The notes below the pieces were generated by a model. The model worked only from the letters and a program-made list of their open reading frames with translations, did no database searches and was not told the origin of the DNA. Shown here in pieces: positions 36,384 to 46,322 of a stretch of DNA of 64,000 bases. The translations under genes and the position numbers were made by a program. The stretch's first letter is position 1. The number at the start of each line of letters is the position of its first letter. The stretch is from Achromobacter anxifer (GTDB taxonomy: Bacteria; Pseudomonadota; Gammaproteobacteria; Burkholderiales; Burkholderiaceae_B), in NCBI RefSeq assembly GCF_903652925.1, contig NZ_CAHLAR010000010.1, forward strand, positions 221,372 through 285,371, read 5' to 3'.

Positions 36384-36884
36384 TTAGCGGCGATAGACGA
36401 TATCGGCGCGGCGGTTTTCCGCAAAGTCGGCTTCCGACGTGCCAGTCGCCTTCGGCTTTTCTTTACCGAAGCTGATGGTTTCGATCTGGTTGTCGCTGAC
36501 GCCCAGCAGGGTCATCATGCGGCGCACGGCGTCGGCACGGCGCTGGCCCAGGGCCAGGTTGTATTCAGCGCCGCCGCGTTCGTCGGTGTTGCCTTCGATC
36601 TTGATGGTCTGCTGCTGATGCGAGGCCAGGTACTTGGCGTGGGTCTCGACCAAGCTGCGGTACTGGTCCGACACCGTGTAGCTGTCGAAGTCAAAGTACA
36701 CCGAGCGCTGTTGCGCCAGGATGCTTTGGGGGTTAAAGGGATCAAGGATCTGGCCGGAGGCCGAGGATCCTTGGCCAGCGCCTCCGCCCTGACCCGCTTT
36801 ATCGTCGAGAGGGACGGAGCTGCAAGCTGCCAGGGTGGCGGCCAGAGCGGCGATGGTTAGGCTTTTGGCAATGCGCGACTTCAT
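36384..36884 (-). CDS. pal: Peptidoglycan-associated lipoprotein Pal
   Basis: 166 residues. Lipoprotein signal MKSRIAKSLTIAALAATLAA is followed by Cys21. After a Gly/Ser-rich linker, the OmpA-like domain (about 55-166) carries SVYFDFDSYTV and the peptidoglycan-binding segment NTDERGGAEYNLALGQRRA. Pal tethers the outer membrane to peptidoglycan and interacts with TolB. It lies 31 bases downstream of tolB. AAAGGAAC precedes the ATG. Confidence 0.95.
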   Translation of the reverse strand: MKSRIAKSLTIAALAATLAACSSVPLDDKAGQGGGAGQGSSASGQILDPFNPQSILAQQRSVYFDFDSYTVSDQYRSLVETHAKYLASHQQQTIKIEGNTDERGGAEYNLALGQRRADAVRRMMTLLGVSDNQIETISFGKEKPKATGTSEADFAENRRADIVYRR

Positions 36885-36915
36885 GATAGTTCCTTTGCAA
36901 AGAGAGTCACACGTG

Positions 36916-38238
36916 TTATCGGGTAAATGGGCCCCAAGTCGGTTCACGTATTTCCCCGTTCAGTACCGAAAGCGTCTGCCGTACGCGGCCATCGCTCGAG
37001 ACACCTGCAAGCACGCTACGGCCATTTTGGATGGCGGCGTAAAGGACTTGCATTCCATTTGGCGCAAAACTCGGGGACTGATCGTCACGACCATCAGTCA
37101 GCAAAGTCTCGGAGCCTGAGGACAGGTTCAACGATGCGATACGAAACGCGCCGTCGCGTCTTGCAACGTACAGTAGCGTCGATCCATCGGGGGAAATTCG
37201 GGGTGATATGTTGTAACCACCATTAAACGTGAGGCGGCGAGCTTCGCCACCACTCGAGCCGGTCTGATAGATTTGCGGCCCGCCGCTGCGGTCACTCGTA
37301 AAGATAATGGAAGCCCCGTCTGGCGTAAAGCTCGGTTCGGTGTCAATCCCGGGAGAACGCGTAACTCGCGTCGGATTCGAGCCGTCAGTCGCGCCAACGA
37401 TGTAAATTTGCGACAAACCATCGCGGGTCAAAGCCACCGCCAGCTTGCTGCCATCGGGCGACCAGCCAGGTGCACTGTTGTTGCCTTTGAAGTTGGCGAC
37501 AGGCGCGCGGGCGCTGGTTGCCAGATTGTGCACGTAGACGACAGGTTTGCCGGATTCGAAGCTCACATAGGCGAGCTTGGTGCCATCGGGCGACCAGGAC
37601 GGCGAAATGATGGGCTCGCGCGAACGCAGGGCGACTTGCGGGTTCTGCCCGTCGGCGTCCGCCACCTGCAGTTCGTAGGTGGCGCCCTTCTTCAGCACGT
37701 ACGCGATACGGGTCGAGAAGACGCCTTTAACGCCGGTGATCTTTTCGTAAATGCGGTCGGCGATCTGGTGGGCCACGCGACGCAGTTCCTGCTCGGTGCC
37801 CGAGAACGCCACGCCGTCCAGCTGGCTCTTCTTGACCGTGTCGGCCAGGCGGTAGCGGACGTCGTAGCGACCGTCGGCGCCGCGGACGATGCTGCCGTAG
37901 GCGATGAAGTCGGCGCCCTTGCCGCGCCAGTCATCATGCGCGATGGGGGAGTCCACGTTCAGGCCGGAGCCGGCGGCGTTGATCAGGCGGAACTGGCCCG
38001 TGCGGGTCAGGTCGGCGCGGATGACTTCGGCCAGGGCGCGGCCGTGGGTGTCATCGACGGCGAAATCGGCGATGGCCACGGGATACTGGGTGGCTCCGGT
38101 GCCGGAGATATCGACGCGCAGCTGCGCGTGGGCGGGCTTCATGGCCATCAGGCAGGCCAACGCCAGCATCAGCAGCCCGAGTCCATACGATCGCCAGAGA
38201 GCGAGGGGGGGTACTCGTCGGCTATAAGCGGGAGTCAT
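36916..38238 (-). CDS. tolB: Tol-Pal system periplasmic protein TolB
   Basis: 440 residues from MTPAYSRR; ATG codons at 38244 and 38262 are alternative starts, with an AGGAG ten bases ahead of the one used. A long Sec signal ends at KPAHA. The N-terminal TolB domain (QLRVDISGTGATQYPVAIAD) is followed by a six-bladed beta-propeller with repeated SPSWSPDGTKLAY-type blades. It binds Pal in the periplasm. The gene begins 16 bases after the tolA stop. Confidence 0.93.
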   Translation of the reverse strand: MTPAYSRRVPPLALWRSYGLGLLMLALACLMAMKPAHAQLRVDISGTGATQYPVAIADFAVDDTHGRALAEVIRADLTRTGQFRLINAAGSGLNVDSPIAHDDWRGKGADFIAYGSIVRGADGRYDVRYRLADTVKKSQLDGVAFSGTEQELRRVAHQIADRIYEKITGVKGVFSTRIAYVLKKGATYELQVADADGQNPQVALRSREPIISPSWSPDGTKLAYVSFESGKPVVYVHNLATSARAPVANFKGNNSAPGWSPDGSKLAVALTRDGLSQIYIVGATDGSNPTRVTRSPGIDTEPSFTPDGASIIFTSDRSGGPQIYQTGSSGGEARRLTFNGGYNISPRISPDGSTLLYVARRDGAFRIASLNLSSGSETLLTDGRDDQSPSFAPNGMQVLYAAIQNGRSVLAGVSSDGRVRQTLSVLNGEIREPTWGPFTR

Positions 38239-38254
38239 ATTCATCAATCTCCTG

Positions 38255-39400
38255 TCAATCATACATTCTGTACACAACGTCAATAATGGGTTCGTAGCGG
38301 CCCGTCGAGGGCTTCGGGAAGGGGTTGCAACGGCGGATACCGGTTTCGACCGCGCGGTCAAAGCCGGAGTTGCCGGAAGAACTGGTCAAGGTAACGCCAT
38401 TGACCTTCCCGTCAGAACCTAACTGTACCCGGTATTGTGCCGTGGGATTTTCCGATCCGCTGCGGGGCGGGGGCGGATACGCCACCCCGGGTTGCACGCA
38501 GGCGCGGACCTTGGCTCCATAGCCGCTGTCGCGTCCGCCGCCCGCCTGGTTGCGGTCGGCCGTGCCGCCAGGGATGCCGGCGGCGCCCAGGGCGTCGTTG
38601 CGGAAGGCATCCTTCAGCGCCTTGTCGGCGGCGGCCTTCTTGGCGGCCTCTTCCTTGGCCTTCTTTTCGGCGGCAGCCTTGTCGGCCGCGGCTTTCTTCT
38701 CGGCGGCGGCCTTTTCGGCGGCCGCTTTTTCCTGGGCGGCTTTCTCGGCAGCAGCCTTGTCGGCGGCAGCCTTCTCCGCCGCGGCCTTCTTGGCGGCGTC
38801 GTCCTTGGCTTTCTTTTCCGCGGCAGCCTTGTCGGCGGCGGCCTTATCAGCAGCGGCCTTGTCCGCCGCAGCCTTCTCGGCGGCCTGGCGTTCCTGTTCG
38901 AGGCGCTTCTTTTCCTTCAGCTCGGCCTGCTTGCGCTCTTCGTCGAGGCGCGCCTTTTCCTTGGCGGCCTCGGCGGCCTGGCGTGCCTTTTCCTCTTGTT
39001 CGCGCTTCTTCTTGGCTTCCTGCAGCGCGATTTCGGGATCGACTTCCTCGGTCTTGGGCTGAACCTGGGGTTCAGGCTTGGGCGGAGGAGGCGGGGGCGG
39101 CGGCTCGGGCGCCTTTTCAGGCTCCGGTTCCGGCTTGGGCTCGGGCTTCGGCTCCGGCTTGGGCTGTTGCTTCTGGGGTTCGGGTTGGGGCGTGGGCGGC
39201 GGGGAGTCGGGCGAGTTGCCGTCTGCCCAGAGTTGCACCTGCACGGGGCCGGGGTTCTCCGAGCGCCAGTTCACGCCAAAGATCAAGACGATCAGCAGCA
39301 GCACGTGCACCGCCACGGCCAGAATCAATGCCTTCCGGTTGTCGTGGTTGGGCGGGGTGGCTGGCGGGCCGCTGCGGTGTCGAATAATGGGTGGCGTCAT
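38255..39400 (-). CDS. tolA: Tol-Pal system protein TolA
   Basis: 381 residues. One membrane helix near the N-terminus ([20 protein letters not shown]) is followed by a Pro/Glu/Lys-rich segment (about 65-115). A long Ala/Lys/Glu-rich helical region (about 125-275), built from AAADKAAA and AAAEKKA-type repeats, comes next. The C-terminal TonB-like domain (about 285-381) contains [20 protein letters not shown] and RCNPFPKP. It spans the periplasm and uses the proton-motive force from TolQR to act on Pal. Confidence 0.95.
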   Translation of the reverse strand: MTPPIIRHRSGPPATPPNHDNRKALILAVAVHVLLLIVLIFGVNWRSENPGPVQVQLWADGNSPDSPPPTPQPEPQKQQPKPEPKPEPKPEPEPEKAPEPPPPPPPPKPEPQVQPKTEEVDPEIALQEAKKKREQEEKARQAAEAAKEKARLDEERKQAELKEKKRLEQERQAAEKAAADKAAADKAAADKAAAEKKAKDDAAKKAAAEKAAADKAAAEKAAQEKAAAEKAAAEKKAAADKAAAEKKAKEEAAKKAAADKALKDAFRNDALGAAGIPGGTADRNQAGGGRDSGYGAKVRACVQPGVAYPPPPRSGSENPTAQYRVQLGSDGKVNGVTLTSSSGNSGFDRAVETGIRRCNPFPKPSTGRYEPIIDVVYRMYD

Positions 39401-39439
39401 GAGCGTTGCATGCCGGCAGCGCCGGCGGAAGGCGTCGCG

Positions 39440-39901
39440 TTAGCGTTTTTTCGCGGGTGCGGGCTGGGAAGCGCCGCCGGCGGACTGATCCACCAACAGG
39501 CCCAGGCGGGTGATGCCGTTGGTGCGAAGCTCATCCATGACCTTCACGACCGTTTCATACGGCACCTTGCCGTCGGCGGCGATGACCACCGGCGTTTCCG
39601 CGGTAATGCGCGAACGCACTTGCGCCACCAGTTCGGGGCGCGCGATGTCCTGCATGGTGGCGCCGGGTTCGCGCACGCGCAGGGCGATCTTGCCGTCTTC
39701 CGAAATCTGTACTTCCAGAGGCTTGACCGGCACGTCCGAGGCCGCGCCGACCGAGGGCAACTGGATCAGGCCGGGCGTGATGAGGGGGGCCGTCACCATG
39801 AAGATGACCAGCAGCACCAGCATCACGTCGATGTACGGCACCACGTTGATGTCGGCCTTCATGCGGCGGCCGGACCTGCCGCGTGAGCTTACCGAGGGCA
39901 T
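39440..39901 (-). CDS. tolR: Tol-Pal system protein TolR
   Basis: 153 residues of the ExbD/TolR family. A single membrane helix holds the proton-conducting Asp25 in VVPYIDVMLVLLVIFMV. The periplasmic domain carries VMDELRTNGITRLGLLVDQ. It forms the motor with TolQ. Its ATG overlaps the tolQ stop as TAATG, indicating coupled translation. The tolA start follows 39 bases after its stop. Confidence 0.95.
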   Translation of the reverse strand: MPSVSSRGRSGRRMKADINVVPYIDVMLVLLVIFMVTAPLITPGLIQLPSVGAASDVPVKPLEVQISEDGKIALRVREPGATMQDIARPELVAQVRSRITAETPVVIAADGKVPYETVVKVMDELRTNGITRLGLLVDQSAGGASQPAPAKKR

Positions 39902-40581
39902 TAGCGCACCTGCCGTTGCAGAATGTTCAGGAATTCATCGACGAAGCTGTCGAAACGGATCGAGATGCGGTCGATGTCGTTCGTGAAGCGGTTGTAGGCG
40001 ACCACCGCGGGAATTGCCGCGAACAGGCCGATGGCGGTGGCGATCAGGGCTTCGGCGATGCCGGGAGCCACCGAGGCCAGGGTGGCCTGCTGCATGTTCG
40101 ACAGGCCGATGAAGGCGTGCATGATCCCCCAGACCGTGCCCAGCAGGCCGATATACGGAGAGACGGAGCCGGCCGAGGCCAGGAAGTTCAGGTGCGACTC
40201 CAGCGAATCCATTTCGCGCTGGTAGGCGGCGCGCATGGCGCGGCGCGGGCCGTCCAGCAGGGCGGTGGCGTCGCCGGACGAATTGCCGCGGCGGGCCTTC
40301 AGGAATTCGGTCATGCCGGCATCGAAGATGCGGGCCAGCGCGCCCTGTTCATCGCGGCGCGAGGCCACGGCCTGCTGCAGCATGGACAGGTCGCCGCCCG
40401 ACCAGAAGTCGTCTTCGAAACGGCGGGTCTGGGCGTGGGCACGCTTGATCGCCAGGCGCTTGGCGAAGATGTAGGTCCAGGACATGATCGAAATGCCCAA
40501 CAGCATCAGCATGATCAGCTGGACCGGCACGCTGGCGTGCGAAATCAGCGAAAGCAACGACATGTCGTTGGTGACTTGCAT
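39901..40581 (-). CDS. tolQ: Tol-Pal system protein TolQ
   Basis: 226 residues of the MotA/TolQ/ExbB family. Three hydrophobic segments are visible: near the N-terminus (VQLIMLMLLGISIMSWTYIF), around YIGLLGTVWGIMHAF (about 140-160) and ATAIGLFAAIPAVVAYN (about 175-192). It forms the proton channel that powers the Tol-Pal envelope constriction machine. It starts two bases after ybgC, as the second gene of the operon. Confidence 0.95.
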   Translation of the reverse strand: MQVTNDMSLLSLISHASVPVQLIMLMLLGISIMSWTYIFAKRLAIKRAHAQTRRFEDDFWSGGDLSMLQQAVASRRDEQGALARIFDAGMTEFLKARRGNSSGDATALLDGPRRAMRAAYQREMDSLESHLNFLASAGSVSPYIGLLGTVWGIMHAFIGLSNMQQATLASVAPGIAEALIATAIGLFAAIPAVVAYNRFTNDIDRISIRFDSFVDEFLNILQRQVR

Positions 40582-40583
40582 GG

Positions 40584-41006
40584 TTATTCCTGAATGAATT
40601 CCAGTTTGGCGCGAACGTCAGCCGGCAACTCCGCCGGCCGCATGTGAATTGCATCGACGCAGCAGACTTGGATGTTGCCTTCGGCAAGCAGTTCCCCGTC
40701 GCGTTCCGCGCGCTGCGCGAAGTGTATCGAAGCGCGGCCCAGTCGTGTGACCCGGCTGCGTATGGTAAGTAAATCGTCCAGCCTGGCCGGTTTCCGGTAG
40801 GACATGTCCAGGGAGCGGACAACGAATAGCCGTTGCTCGCTGGCAGCCAGGTTGGACTGGTTGACTCCCAGGTTGCGCAGCCACTCGGTGCGTGCGCGTT
40901 CCAGGAATTTCAAGTAGTTAGCGTAGAAAACCACTCCGCCTGCATCCGTGTCTTCGTAGTAGACGCGGACTTGCAGGACGGATTCGGCGGACTTCGGGTC
41001 GGTCAC
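40584..41006 (-). CDS. ybgC: Tol-Pal-associated acyl-CoA thioesterase YbgC
   Basis: 140 residues, a hot-dog-fold thioesterase. The catalytic aspartate lies in the conserved YYEDTDAGGVVFYANYLKFL (residues 15-34), with FLERARTEWLRN following. YbgC hydrolyses acyl-CoA or acyl-ACP thioesters and is the usual first gene of tol-pal operons. It begins 55 bases after the proS stop. Proximity suggests phospholipid or acyl-chain handling linked to Tol-Pal. Confidence 0.93.
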   Translation of the reverse strand: MTDPKSAESVLQVRVYYEDTDAGGVVFYANYLKFLERARTEWLRNLGVNQSNLAASEQRLFVVRSLDMSYRKPARLDDLLTIRSRVTRLGRASIHFAQRAERDGELLAEGNIQVCCVDAIHMRPAELPADVRAKLEFIQE

Positions 41007-41061
41007 GATACGGATATGAGAGGGCAGGTCGGGACGCGAGAAGTCCGTAGTTACTATAAGG

Positions 41062-42789
41062 TTACAGCGTGTCCAGCTTCGTCAACACGGCGTCAAGCGC
41101 GGACTCTACCGGAATCTTGGCCGCTTCGGTTTCGCGACGGGCCTGCAATTCCACCACACCATCGTTCAGGCCGCGTTCTCCAACTGTTACACGCAGCGGG
41201 GCGCCGATCAGCTCCCATTCAGCAAACATCACGCCCGGGCGGGCATCGCGGTCGTCCAGGATGACGTCCACGCCGCGCGCCAGCAGCGATTCGTACAGTT
41301 TCAGCGCGGTGTCACGCACGGTTTCACTTTTGCCCCAGCCGACCGGGCAGATTACCACTTCGAAGGGGGCGATCGCCCGCGGCCAGATGATGCCGCGGGC
41401 GTCGTGGTTCTGCTCGATGGCCGCGCCCACGATGCGGGTCACGCCGATGCCGTAGCAGCCCATTTCCAGGACGGCCGGCTTGCCGGTTTCGTCCAGGAAG
41501 GTGGCCTTGAGGGCTTCCGAGTACTTCTTGCCCAGGTAGAAGACGTGGCCCACTTCGATGCCGCGCTGGATCGACAGGGTGCCCTTGCCGTCCGGAGAGG
41601 GGTCGCCGGCGACCACGTTGCGCAGATCGGCCACCAGTTCGGGCTCGGGCAGGTCGCGGCCCCAGTTCACGCCCTGGATGTGGAAGTCTTCCTTGTTCGC
41701 GCCGCAGACGAAATCAGCCATGTTGGCCACGGTGCGGTCGGCGATGACGTGGACCGGACGGGCCGTCTTGACCGGGCCCAGGTAGCCGGGCTTGCAGCCG
41801 AAGGCGTCGACGATCTCGGCTTCGGTGGCGAAGCGGAAGCCGGCCAGGCCGGGCAGCTTACCGGCCTTGATTTCATTGAGTTCGTGGTCGCCGCGCAGCA
41901 GCAGCAGCCAGATGTCGGCGCCCTTTTCGCCGTCGGTGGCCAGCACGATCGACTTGATCGTGCGCTCCAGCGGCAGGCCCAGCAGCTTGGCCACGTCCTC
42001 GCACTTGGCGGCGCCCGGCGTGGCCACGTCGGCCATGGCCTGGGACGGTTCGGCGCGGCTGGCGTACAGGGAGGGGGCTTCGGCCAGCTCGATGTTGGCG
42101 GCGTAGTCCGAGTCGGCGTTGTAGACCAGCAGGTCCTCGCCGGTGTCGGCGATCACCTGGAATTCGTGGCTGCGGGTGCCGCCGATCGAGCCGGTGTCAG
42201 CGGCCACCGCGCGGAATTCCAGGCCCAGACGGCCGAAAATGCGCATGTAGGCGTTGAACATGTTGTCGTAGCTGGCCTGCGCGCCGGCTTCGTCGCGGTC
42301 GAAGGAATAGGCGTCCTTCATGGTGAATTCGCGGCCGCGCATCAGGCCGAAGCGGGGGCGGCGCTCGTCCCGGAACTTGGTTTGGATGTGATAGAAGTTC
42401 ACCGGCAGCTGGCGATAGCTGTGGATTTCGTTGCGCGCGATGTCCGTGATGACTTCCTCGGATGTGGGCTGCAGCACGAAATCGCGCTGGTGCCGGTCCT
42501 TGATGCGCAGCAGTTCGGCGCCGTACTGCTCCCAGCGGCCCGATTCCTGCCAGAGCTCGGCCGGCTGGACCACCGGCATCAGCAGCTCGATTGCACCCGC
42601 CGCGTTCATTTCGTCGCGGACGATGGCTTCAACCTTACGGATGACTTTCAGCCCCAGGGGCATATAGGTGTAGATGCCGCCCGCGAGCTTGCGGATCATC
42701 CCTGCCCGGGTCATCAGCTGGTGGCTGGCGACTTCGGCTTCGGAAGGGGCTTCTTTGAGGGTGTTGATGTGGTAGTTGGATGCGCGCAT
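41062..42789 (-). CDS. proS: Prolyl-tRNA synthetase
   Basis: 575 residues, the bacterial ProS form with an editing insertion. Class II features include the opening [19 protein letters not shown], motif 2 region [20 protein letters not shown] and the motif 3-like [17 protein letters not shown]. The YbaK-like INS editing domain occupies about residues 225-400 ([33 protein letters not shown]). The C-terminal anticodon-binding domain follows. It charges tRNA-Pro with proline. It is divergent from rppH and lies upstream of ybgC-tolQRAB-pal. Confidence 0.95.
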   Translation of the reverse strand: MRASNYHINTLKEAPSEAEVASHQLMTRAGMIRKLAGGIYTYMPLGLKVIRKVEAIVRDEMNAAGAIELLMPVVQPAELWQESGRWEQYGAELLRIKDRHQRDFVLQPTSEEVITDIARNEIHSYRQLPVNFYHIQTKFRDERRPRFGLMRGREFTMKDAYSFDRDEAGAQASYDNMFNAYMRIFGRLGLEFRAVAADTGSIGGTRSHEFQVIADTGEDLLVYNADSDYAANIELAEAPSLYASRAEPSQAMADVATPGAAKCEDVAKLLGLPLERTIKSIVLATDGEKGADIWLLLLRGDHELNEIKAGKLPGLAGFRFATEAEIVDAFGCKPGYLGPVKTARPVHVIADRTVANMADFVCGANKEDFHIQGVNWGRDLPEPELVADLRNVVAGDPSPDGKGTLSIQRGIEVGHVFYLGKKYSEALKATFLDETGKPAVLEMGCYGIGVTRIVGAAIEQNHDARGIIWPRAIAPFEVVICPVGWGKSETVRDTALKLYESLLARGVDVILDDRDARPGVMFAEWELIGAPLRVTVGERGLNDGVVELQARRETEAAKIPVESALDAVLTKLDTL

Positions 42790-42790
42790 G

Positions 42791-42818
42791 TTTAAAGGTG
42801 GCAGCAGATACGTATAAT
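42791..42818 (+). promoter_or_regulatory. Putative rppH promoter
   Basis: TTTAAA (42791-42796) and a consensus TATAAT (42813-42818) with 16 bases between them, 37 bases ahead of the rppH ATG and directly next to the divergent proS start. Confidence 0.5.
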
Positions 42819-42854
42819 CGACCGTAATTGTATTGAATTCGGTGGGGGTGGCCC

Positions 42855-43427
42855 ATGCTTGACCGCGAAGGCTACCGCCCCAATGTCGGCATCATTCTCG
42901 TCAACGGTAGAAACGAGGTCTTTTGGGGCAAGCGTATCAGGGAACATGCCTGGCAGTTCCCGCAGGGCGGCATCAAGTACGGCGAAAGCCCGGTGCAAGC
43001 CATGTATCGCGAACTCCATGAAGAGGTGGGCCTGAAGCCCGAGCATGTCCGTATTTTGGGGCGTACACGCGATTGGTTACGTTATAACGTGCCCGATCAC
43101 TTCGTCCGGCGTGAGTGGCGCGGCCACTATAAAGGACAAAAACAGATTTGGTTCTTGTTGCGCCTGGTAGGACGTGACAGTGATGTTTGCTTGCGCGCGA
43201 CGCAGCATCCGGAATTCGATGCCTGGCGCTGGAGCCAGTATTGGGTGCCCCTGGATGCCGTGATCGAGTTCAAGCGCGATGTCTACACCCAGGCGCTGAA
43301 CGAGTTGTCCGCAATTTTGTTCCGGCGCCACCACGAAACCCGCTACTTGCGCCAGCGCGTGCATGGACAACGGGCGGCAGAGAATTTGCCCGAAGGAACG
43401 GACGGTCATGCGCATATTGTTGGTTGA
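42855..43427 (+). CDS. rppH: RNA pyrophosphohydrolase RppH
   Basis: 190 residues. The Nudix box is complete: [20 protein letters not shown] then VGL (about residues 37-59). The N-terminus [17 protein letters not shown] and the QFPQGG preceding the box are typical of RppH. It removes 5' pyrophosphate from RNA to trigger RNase E decay. The last 20 bases overlap the start of the response-regulator gene. GGTGG is the nearest ribosome-binding-like sequence. Confidence 0.95.
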   Translation: MLDREGYRPNVGIILVNGRNEVFWGKRIREHAWQFPQGGIKYGESPVQAMYRELHEEVGLKPEHVRILGRTRDWLRYNVPDHFVRREWRGHYKGQKQIWFLLRLVGRDSDVCLRATQHPEFDAWRWSQYWVPLDAVIEFKRDVYTQALNELSAILFRRHHETRYLRQRVHGQRAAENLPEGTDGHAHIVG

Positions 43428-44094
43428 AGACGAACGGGACATGGCGTCCTGGTTGATGCGTGCGCTCGCCCAGAGCGGGTTCGTGCCGGACCACGCGGCC
43501 GACGCCCGCACCGCCGAAGCCTTCATGGCGGGCACGGAGTACGACGCCATCGTCATGGACCTGCGCCTGCCCGACAAGCACGGGCTGGTCGTGCTGCGCG
43601 AAATGCGCAACCGCGACGACCGCACCCCCGTGCTGCTGCTGACCGCCCAAGGCGCCTTGCAGGACCGCGTGCGGGGCCTGAACCTGGGCGCCGACGACTT
43701 CCTGACCAAGCCTTTCGCGCTCGAAGAACTGGAAGCCCGCCTGACGGCGCTGGTGCGCCGCAGCCGCGGCCGCCAGCATCCGCGCCTGCAATGCGGTTCG
43801 CTGTCCTACGATAGCGAAAGCCGCGCTTTCACCCTGGACGGCTCGCTGCTGTTCCTGACCCCGCGCGAGCACGCCGCCCTGGCGGCGCTGCTGACCCGCA
43901 GCGGCTATCCCGTGGACAAGTCGCAATTGTTCGGCAAGGTCTTCACGCATGACAGCGAAGCCAACCCGGACGCGATCGAGGTCGTGCTGCACCGGCTGCG
44001 CAAGAAACTGGCCGGCAGCGACGTGCGCATCGTCACCGTGCGCGGGCTGGGGTACATGCTGGAAAGCGTCGCCAGCGAGTCCGCGGAACCCTGA
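43408..44094 (+). CDS. OmpR-family response regulator (TctD-like)
   Basis: 228 residues. The receiver domain has the acidic pocket VEDE, phospho-acceptor D51 (VMDLRLP) and K101 (LTKPF). The C-terminal winged helix ends [14 protein letters not shown] at 43408 is used because MRILLVEDE is the family start and GAAGGAACGG precedes it; this makes it overlap rppH by 20 bases. With the adjacent kinase and tctBA, it probably activates tricarboxylate uptake. Confidence 0.92.
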   Translation: MRILLVEDERDMASWLMRALAQSGFVPDHAADARTAEAFMAGTEYDAIVMDLRLPDKHGLVVLREMRNRDDRTPVLLLTAQGALQDRVRGLNLGADDFLTKPFALEELEARLTALVRRSRGRQHPRLQCGSLSYDSESRAFTLDGSLLFLTPREHAALAALLTRSGYPVDKSQLFGKVFTHDSEANPDAIEVVLHRLRKKLAGSDVRIVTVRGLGYMLESVASESAEP

Positions 44095-45627
44095 GTGGGC
44101 CTGCGGCTATCCAGGTTTCCGCGCGTGGGCATCCGCGCGCTCTTGATCATCCTGCTGTTGCCGGGCGTGATCGTGCTGCTGGTCGTGGACAGCGTCAACG
44201 ACTACCGCACCCTGTCGGAGATCACCAACGAAGCCTACGACAGCGCCCTGGTGGAGCCCGCCAGGGTGCTGGAAAGCAGCCTGGAATTCACCCCTGACGG
44301 TAATCTGCAGGTCGCCACGCCGCTTTACGCGCAGGTGATGCTCGAGTCCCGCGCGGGACTGCGCAAGTATTTCCGCATCGAAGAAATAGACCCGCCCCAG
44401 CCGGATGACGCCCAGGTGCCCACGGCGCCGGGCAAGACCCTGCTGGGCATGCCCGAGATGCCGCGTCCGCTCACCTGGCCGCGTTCCAACAGCCAGCCGG
44501 TTTTCTACGACAGCGTCTATCGCAACGATCCCGTGCGCGTCGTCGCCGTGGTGCGGGACCTGTATTACCAGGGACAGCATCGCCAGGTGCTGGTCATCGT
44601 CGCCGAAAGCACAGGCAAGCGCATCGAAGCCGAGAACAACGCGCGGCGCCAGGAAATCCTGCGCGACACGCGCATGCTGGCGCTGGTCGCGCTGCTGGTC
44701 TGGTGGGGCGTGTCGTGGGCGCTCAAGCCGTTGCGCCGGCTGCGCAACGACATCCGGGGCCGACGCCCCGATGATCTGACGCCCTTGGACGCCTCGCGCG
44801 TGCCCAGCGAAGTGGCGCCGCTGGTCGACGCCGTCAACCACCATATCGCCCGTTACCGCCGCGTCCTGGACGAGCAATCGCAGTTCCTGGCCGACGCCTC
44901 CCATCAGTTGCGCACGCCGCTGGCCATCATGCTGACGCAGGCGCAGTACGCGCTGCGCGAACGCGATCCCGCCCGCGCGCAGGAAGGCCTGCGCGGCATC
45001 GTCGACCAGCTGGGCCGCACGCGCCGCCTGACTGAACAGCTGCTGTCGCTGGCCCACGCCAACCAAGCCGACCAGTTGCCGCGGCAGTTGCTGGACATGA
45101 ACACCGTGTCGCGCGAGGTAGTGCTGCAGTACCTGCCGCTGGCGCATGAAAAGCAGCAGGACCTGGGCTGGGTGCAGGCGGGCTCCGAAGAGGGCCTGGA
45201 AACGCCCGCGCCCGTGTCCGGCAACGAGGCTGAATTGCACGAAGCGCTATCGAACCTGGTGCACAACGCCATTCACTATGCGCCCGTGGGCGCGCGTATC
45301 ACCGTGTCGGTCTGCTGCAAGGGTGACCGCGCCGAGGTCGCCGTGTCCGACAACGGCCCCGGGCTGGACCCGATACTGCGCCAACGCGCCTTCGCGCGTT
45401 TTGAAAGGGTCGGCACCGACAAGCCGGTCGCCTCCTCGGGCTCCGGCCTGGGCCTGGCCATCGCGCGCGCCTATGCCCGCCGCAACGACGGCGACATCGA
45501 ACTGCGCGACGGCGAGCCCAATGCGCAGGGCGGCGTGGGCCTGGCGTCGGTGCTGTGGCTGCCGCTGGCATCGACCGTCTCGCAATATCCGCGCCCGCTC
45601 GATGTCGAGCTCAAGGGCGATCAATAG
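44095..45627 (+). CDS. Sensor histidine kinase (TctE-like)
   Basis: 510 residues starting at a GTG that directly follows the regulator's TGA. Two membrane helices (about 14-34 and 198-214) bracket a periplasmic 2CSK_N-type sensor region. The dimerisation H-box is ASHQLRTPLAIM (H270), the N box is NLVHNAIHYAP, and the ATP lid has DNGPGLDP and GSGLGLAIA. It is the cognate kinase of the preceding regulator. Citrate or a related acid is the likely signal by analogy with TctDE. Confidence 0.92.
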   Translation: MGLRLSRFPRVGIRALLIILLLPGVIVLLVVDSVNDYRTLSEITNEAYDSALVEPARVLESSLEFTPDGNLQVATPLYAQVMLESRAGLRKYFRIEEIDPPQPDDAQVPTAPGKTLLGMPEMPRPLTWPRSNSQPVFYDSVYRNDPVRVVAVVRDLYYQGQHRQVLVIVAESTGKRIEAENNARRQEILRDTRMLALVALLVWWGVSWALKPLRRLRNDIRGRRPDDLTPLDASRVPSEVAPLVDAVNHHIARYRRVLDEQSQFLADASHQLRTPLAIMLTQAQYALRERDPARAQEGLRGIVDQLGRTRRLTEQLLSLAHANQADQLPRQLLDMNTVSREVVLQYLPLAHEKQQDLGWVQAGSEEGLETPAPVSGNEAELHEALSNLVHNAIHYAPVGARITVSVCCKGDRAEVAVSDNGPGLDPILRQRAFARFERVGTDKPVASSGSGLGLAIARAYARRNDGDIELRDGEPNAQGGVGLASVLWLPLASTVSQYPRPLDVELKGDQ

Positions 45628-45773
45628 TCTTCCGCGCTTCCTCCGCTGCGCCGATTACATCCGTGTTTCGATTTCCTGTCAGGGATTACCCCCGGATTCA
45701 GGGTCGCGACAGCGCATAGAAAGCGAATTAGCAGCTTCCCTCCGTAATCTGCGTTCGGGCCTGTAGCCAGGTA

Positions 45774-45807
45774 CCGGGTGGCGCTCGCGTCGAGCGAACC
45801 ATCCCGG
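45774..45807 (+). other. Leader hairpin upstream of the first tctB gene
   Basis: A long stem: CCGGGTGG pairs with CCATCCCGG (one bulge), and inside it CGCTCG pairs with CGAGCG around a CGT loop. It ends 35 bases before the tctB GTG and its GGAGGAAG ribosome-binding site. No T run follows, so it is not an intrinsic terminator. Confidence 0.5.
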
Positions 45808-45842
45808 GCAGGCATAGGCCTCGCACCACGAAGGAGGAAGAA

Positions 45843-46316
45843 GTGCAAAAGACAATCAACAGAAAGGACTATTACGGCGGAGCCCTGATGGTCCTGATCG
45901 GGTTGGGGGCGATCTACGGCGGTACCGACTACCACATCGGCACGCTGAGCCACATGGGGCCGGGGTTCTTCCCCGCAGCGCTCGGCGGCCTGCTCGCGCT
46001 GACCGGCTTGCTGATCGCAATCTCGGCGCGCTCGGGAGAGTCGTCCGCGCCGCCGCCCGGCGACGGCCACGGCCATGGCCTGCCCGATTTCCGCGGCGGC
46101 GCCTGCATCCTGCTGGGCATCCTGGCCTTTCTGCTGCTGGGCCATTACGGCGGCTTGCTGCCCGCCACGTTCGCCATCGTATTCATCTCGGCGCTGGGCG
46201 ACCGTAACAACACGATCAAGCAAGCCCTGCTGCTGTCGATCGCCATGACCGTCATCGCGGTCGTCGTCTTCTGGTGGGCGTTGCAGCTGCAGCTTCCGCT
46301 GTTTCGCTGGGGTTGA
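45843..46316 (+). CDS. tctB: Tripartite tricarboxylate transporter small permease (TctB family)
   Basis: 157 residues with four hydrophobic helices. The GTG start follows a very strong AGGAGGAAGAA ribosome-binding site. The family signature YHIGTLSHMGPGFFPAALGG (about residues 29-48) is present. With TctA it forms a sodium- or proton-coupled importer that depends on a periplasmic TctC-type (BUG) receptor. No TctC gene is nearby, although a TctDE-like system precedes it. Confidence 0.9.
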   Translation: MQKTINRKDYYGGALMVLIGLGAIYGGTDYHIGTLSHMGPGFFPAALGGLLALTGLLIAISARSGESSAPPPGDGHGHGLPDFRGGACILLGILAFLLLGHYGGLLPATFAIVFISALGDRNNTIKQALLLSIAMTVIAVVVFWWALQLQLPLFRWG

Positions 46317-46322
46317 AGCGCC

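Noticed and set aside
45628-45842. Possible relic of tctC between the kinase gene and tctB
   Set aside because: None of the frames gives a recognisable TctC-like fragment; only a hairpin and a ribosome-binding site are visible.
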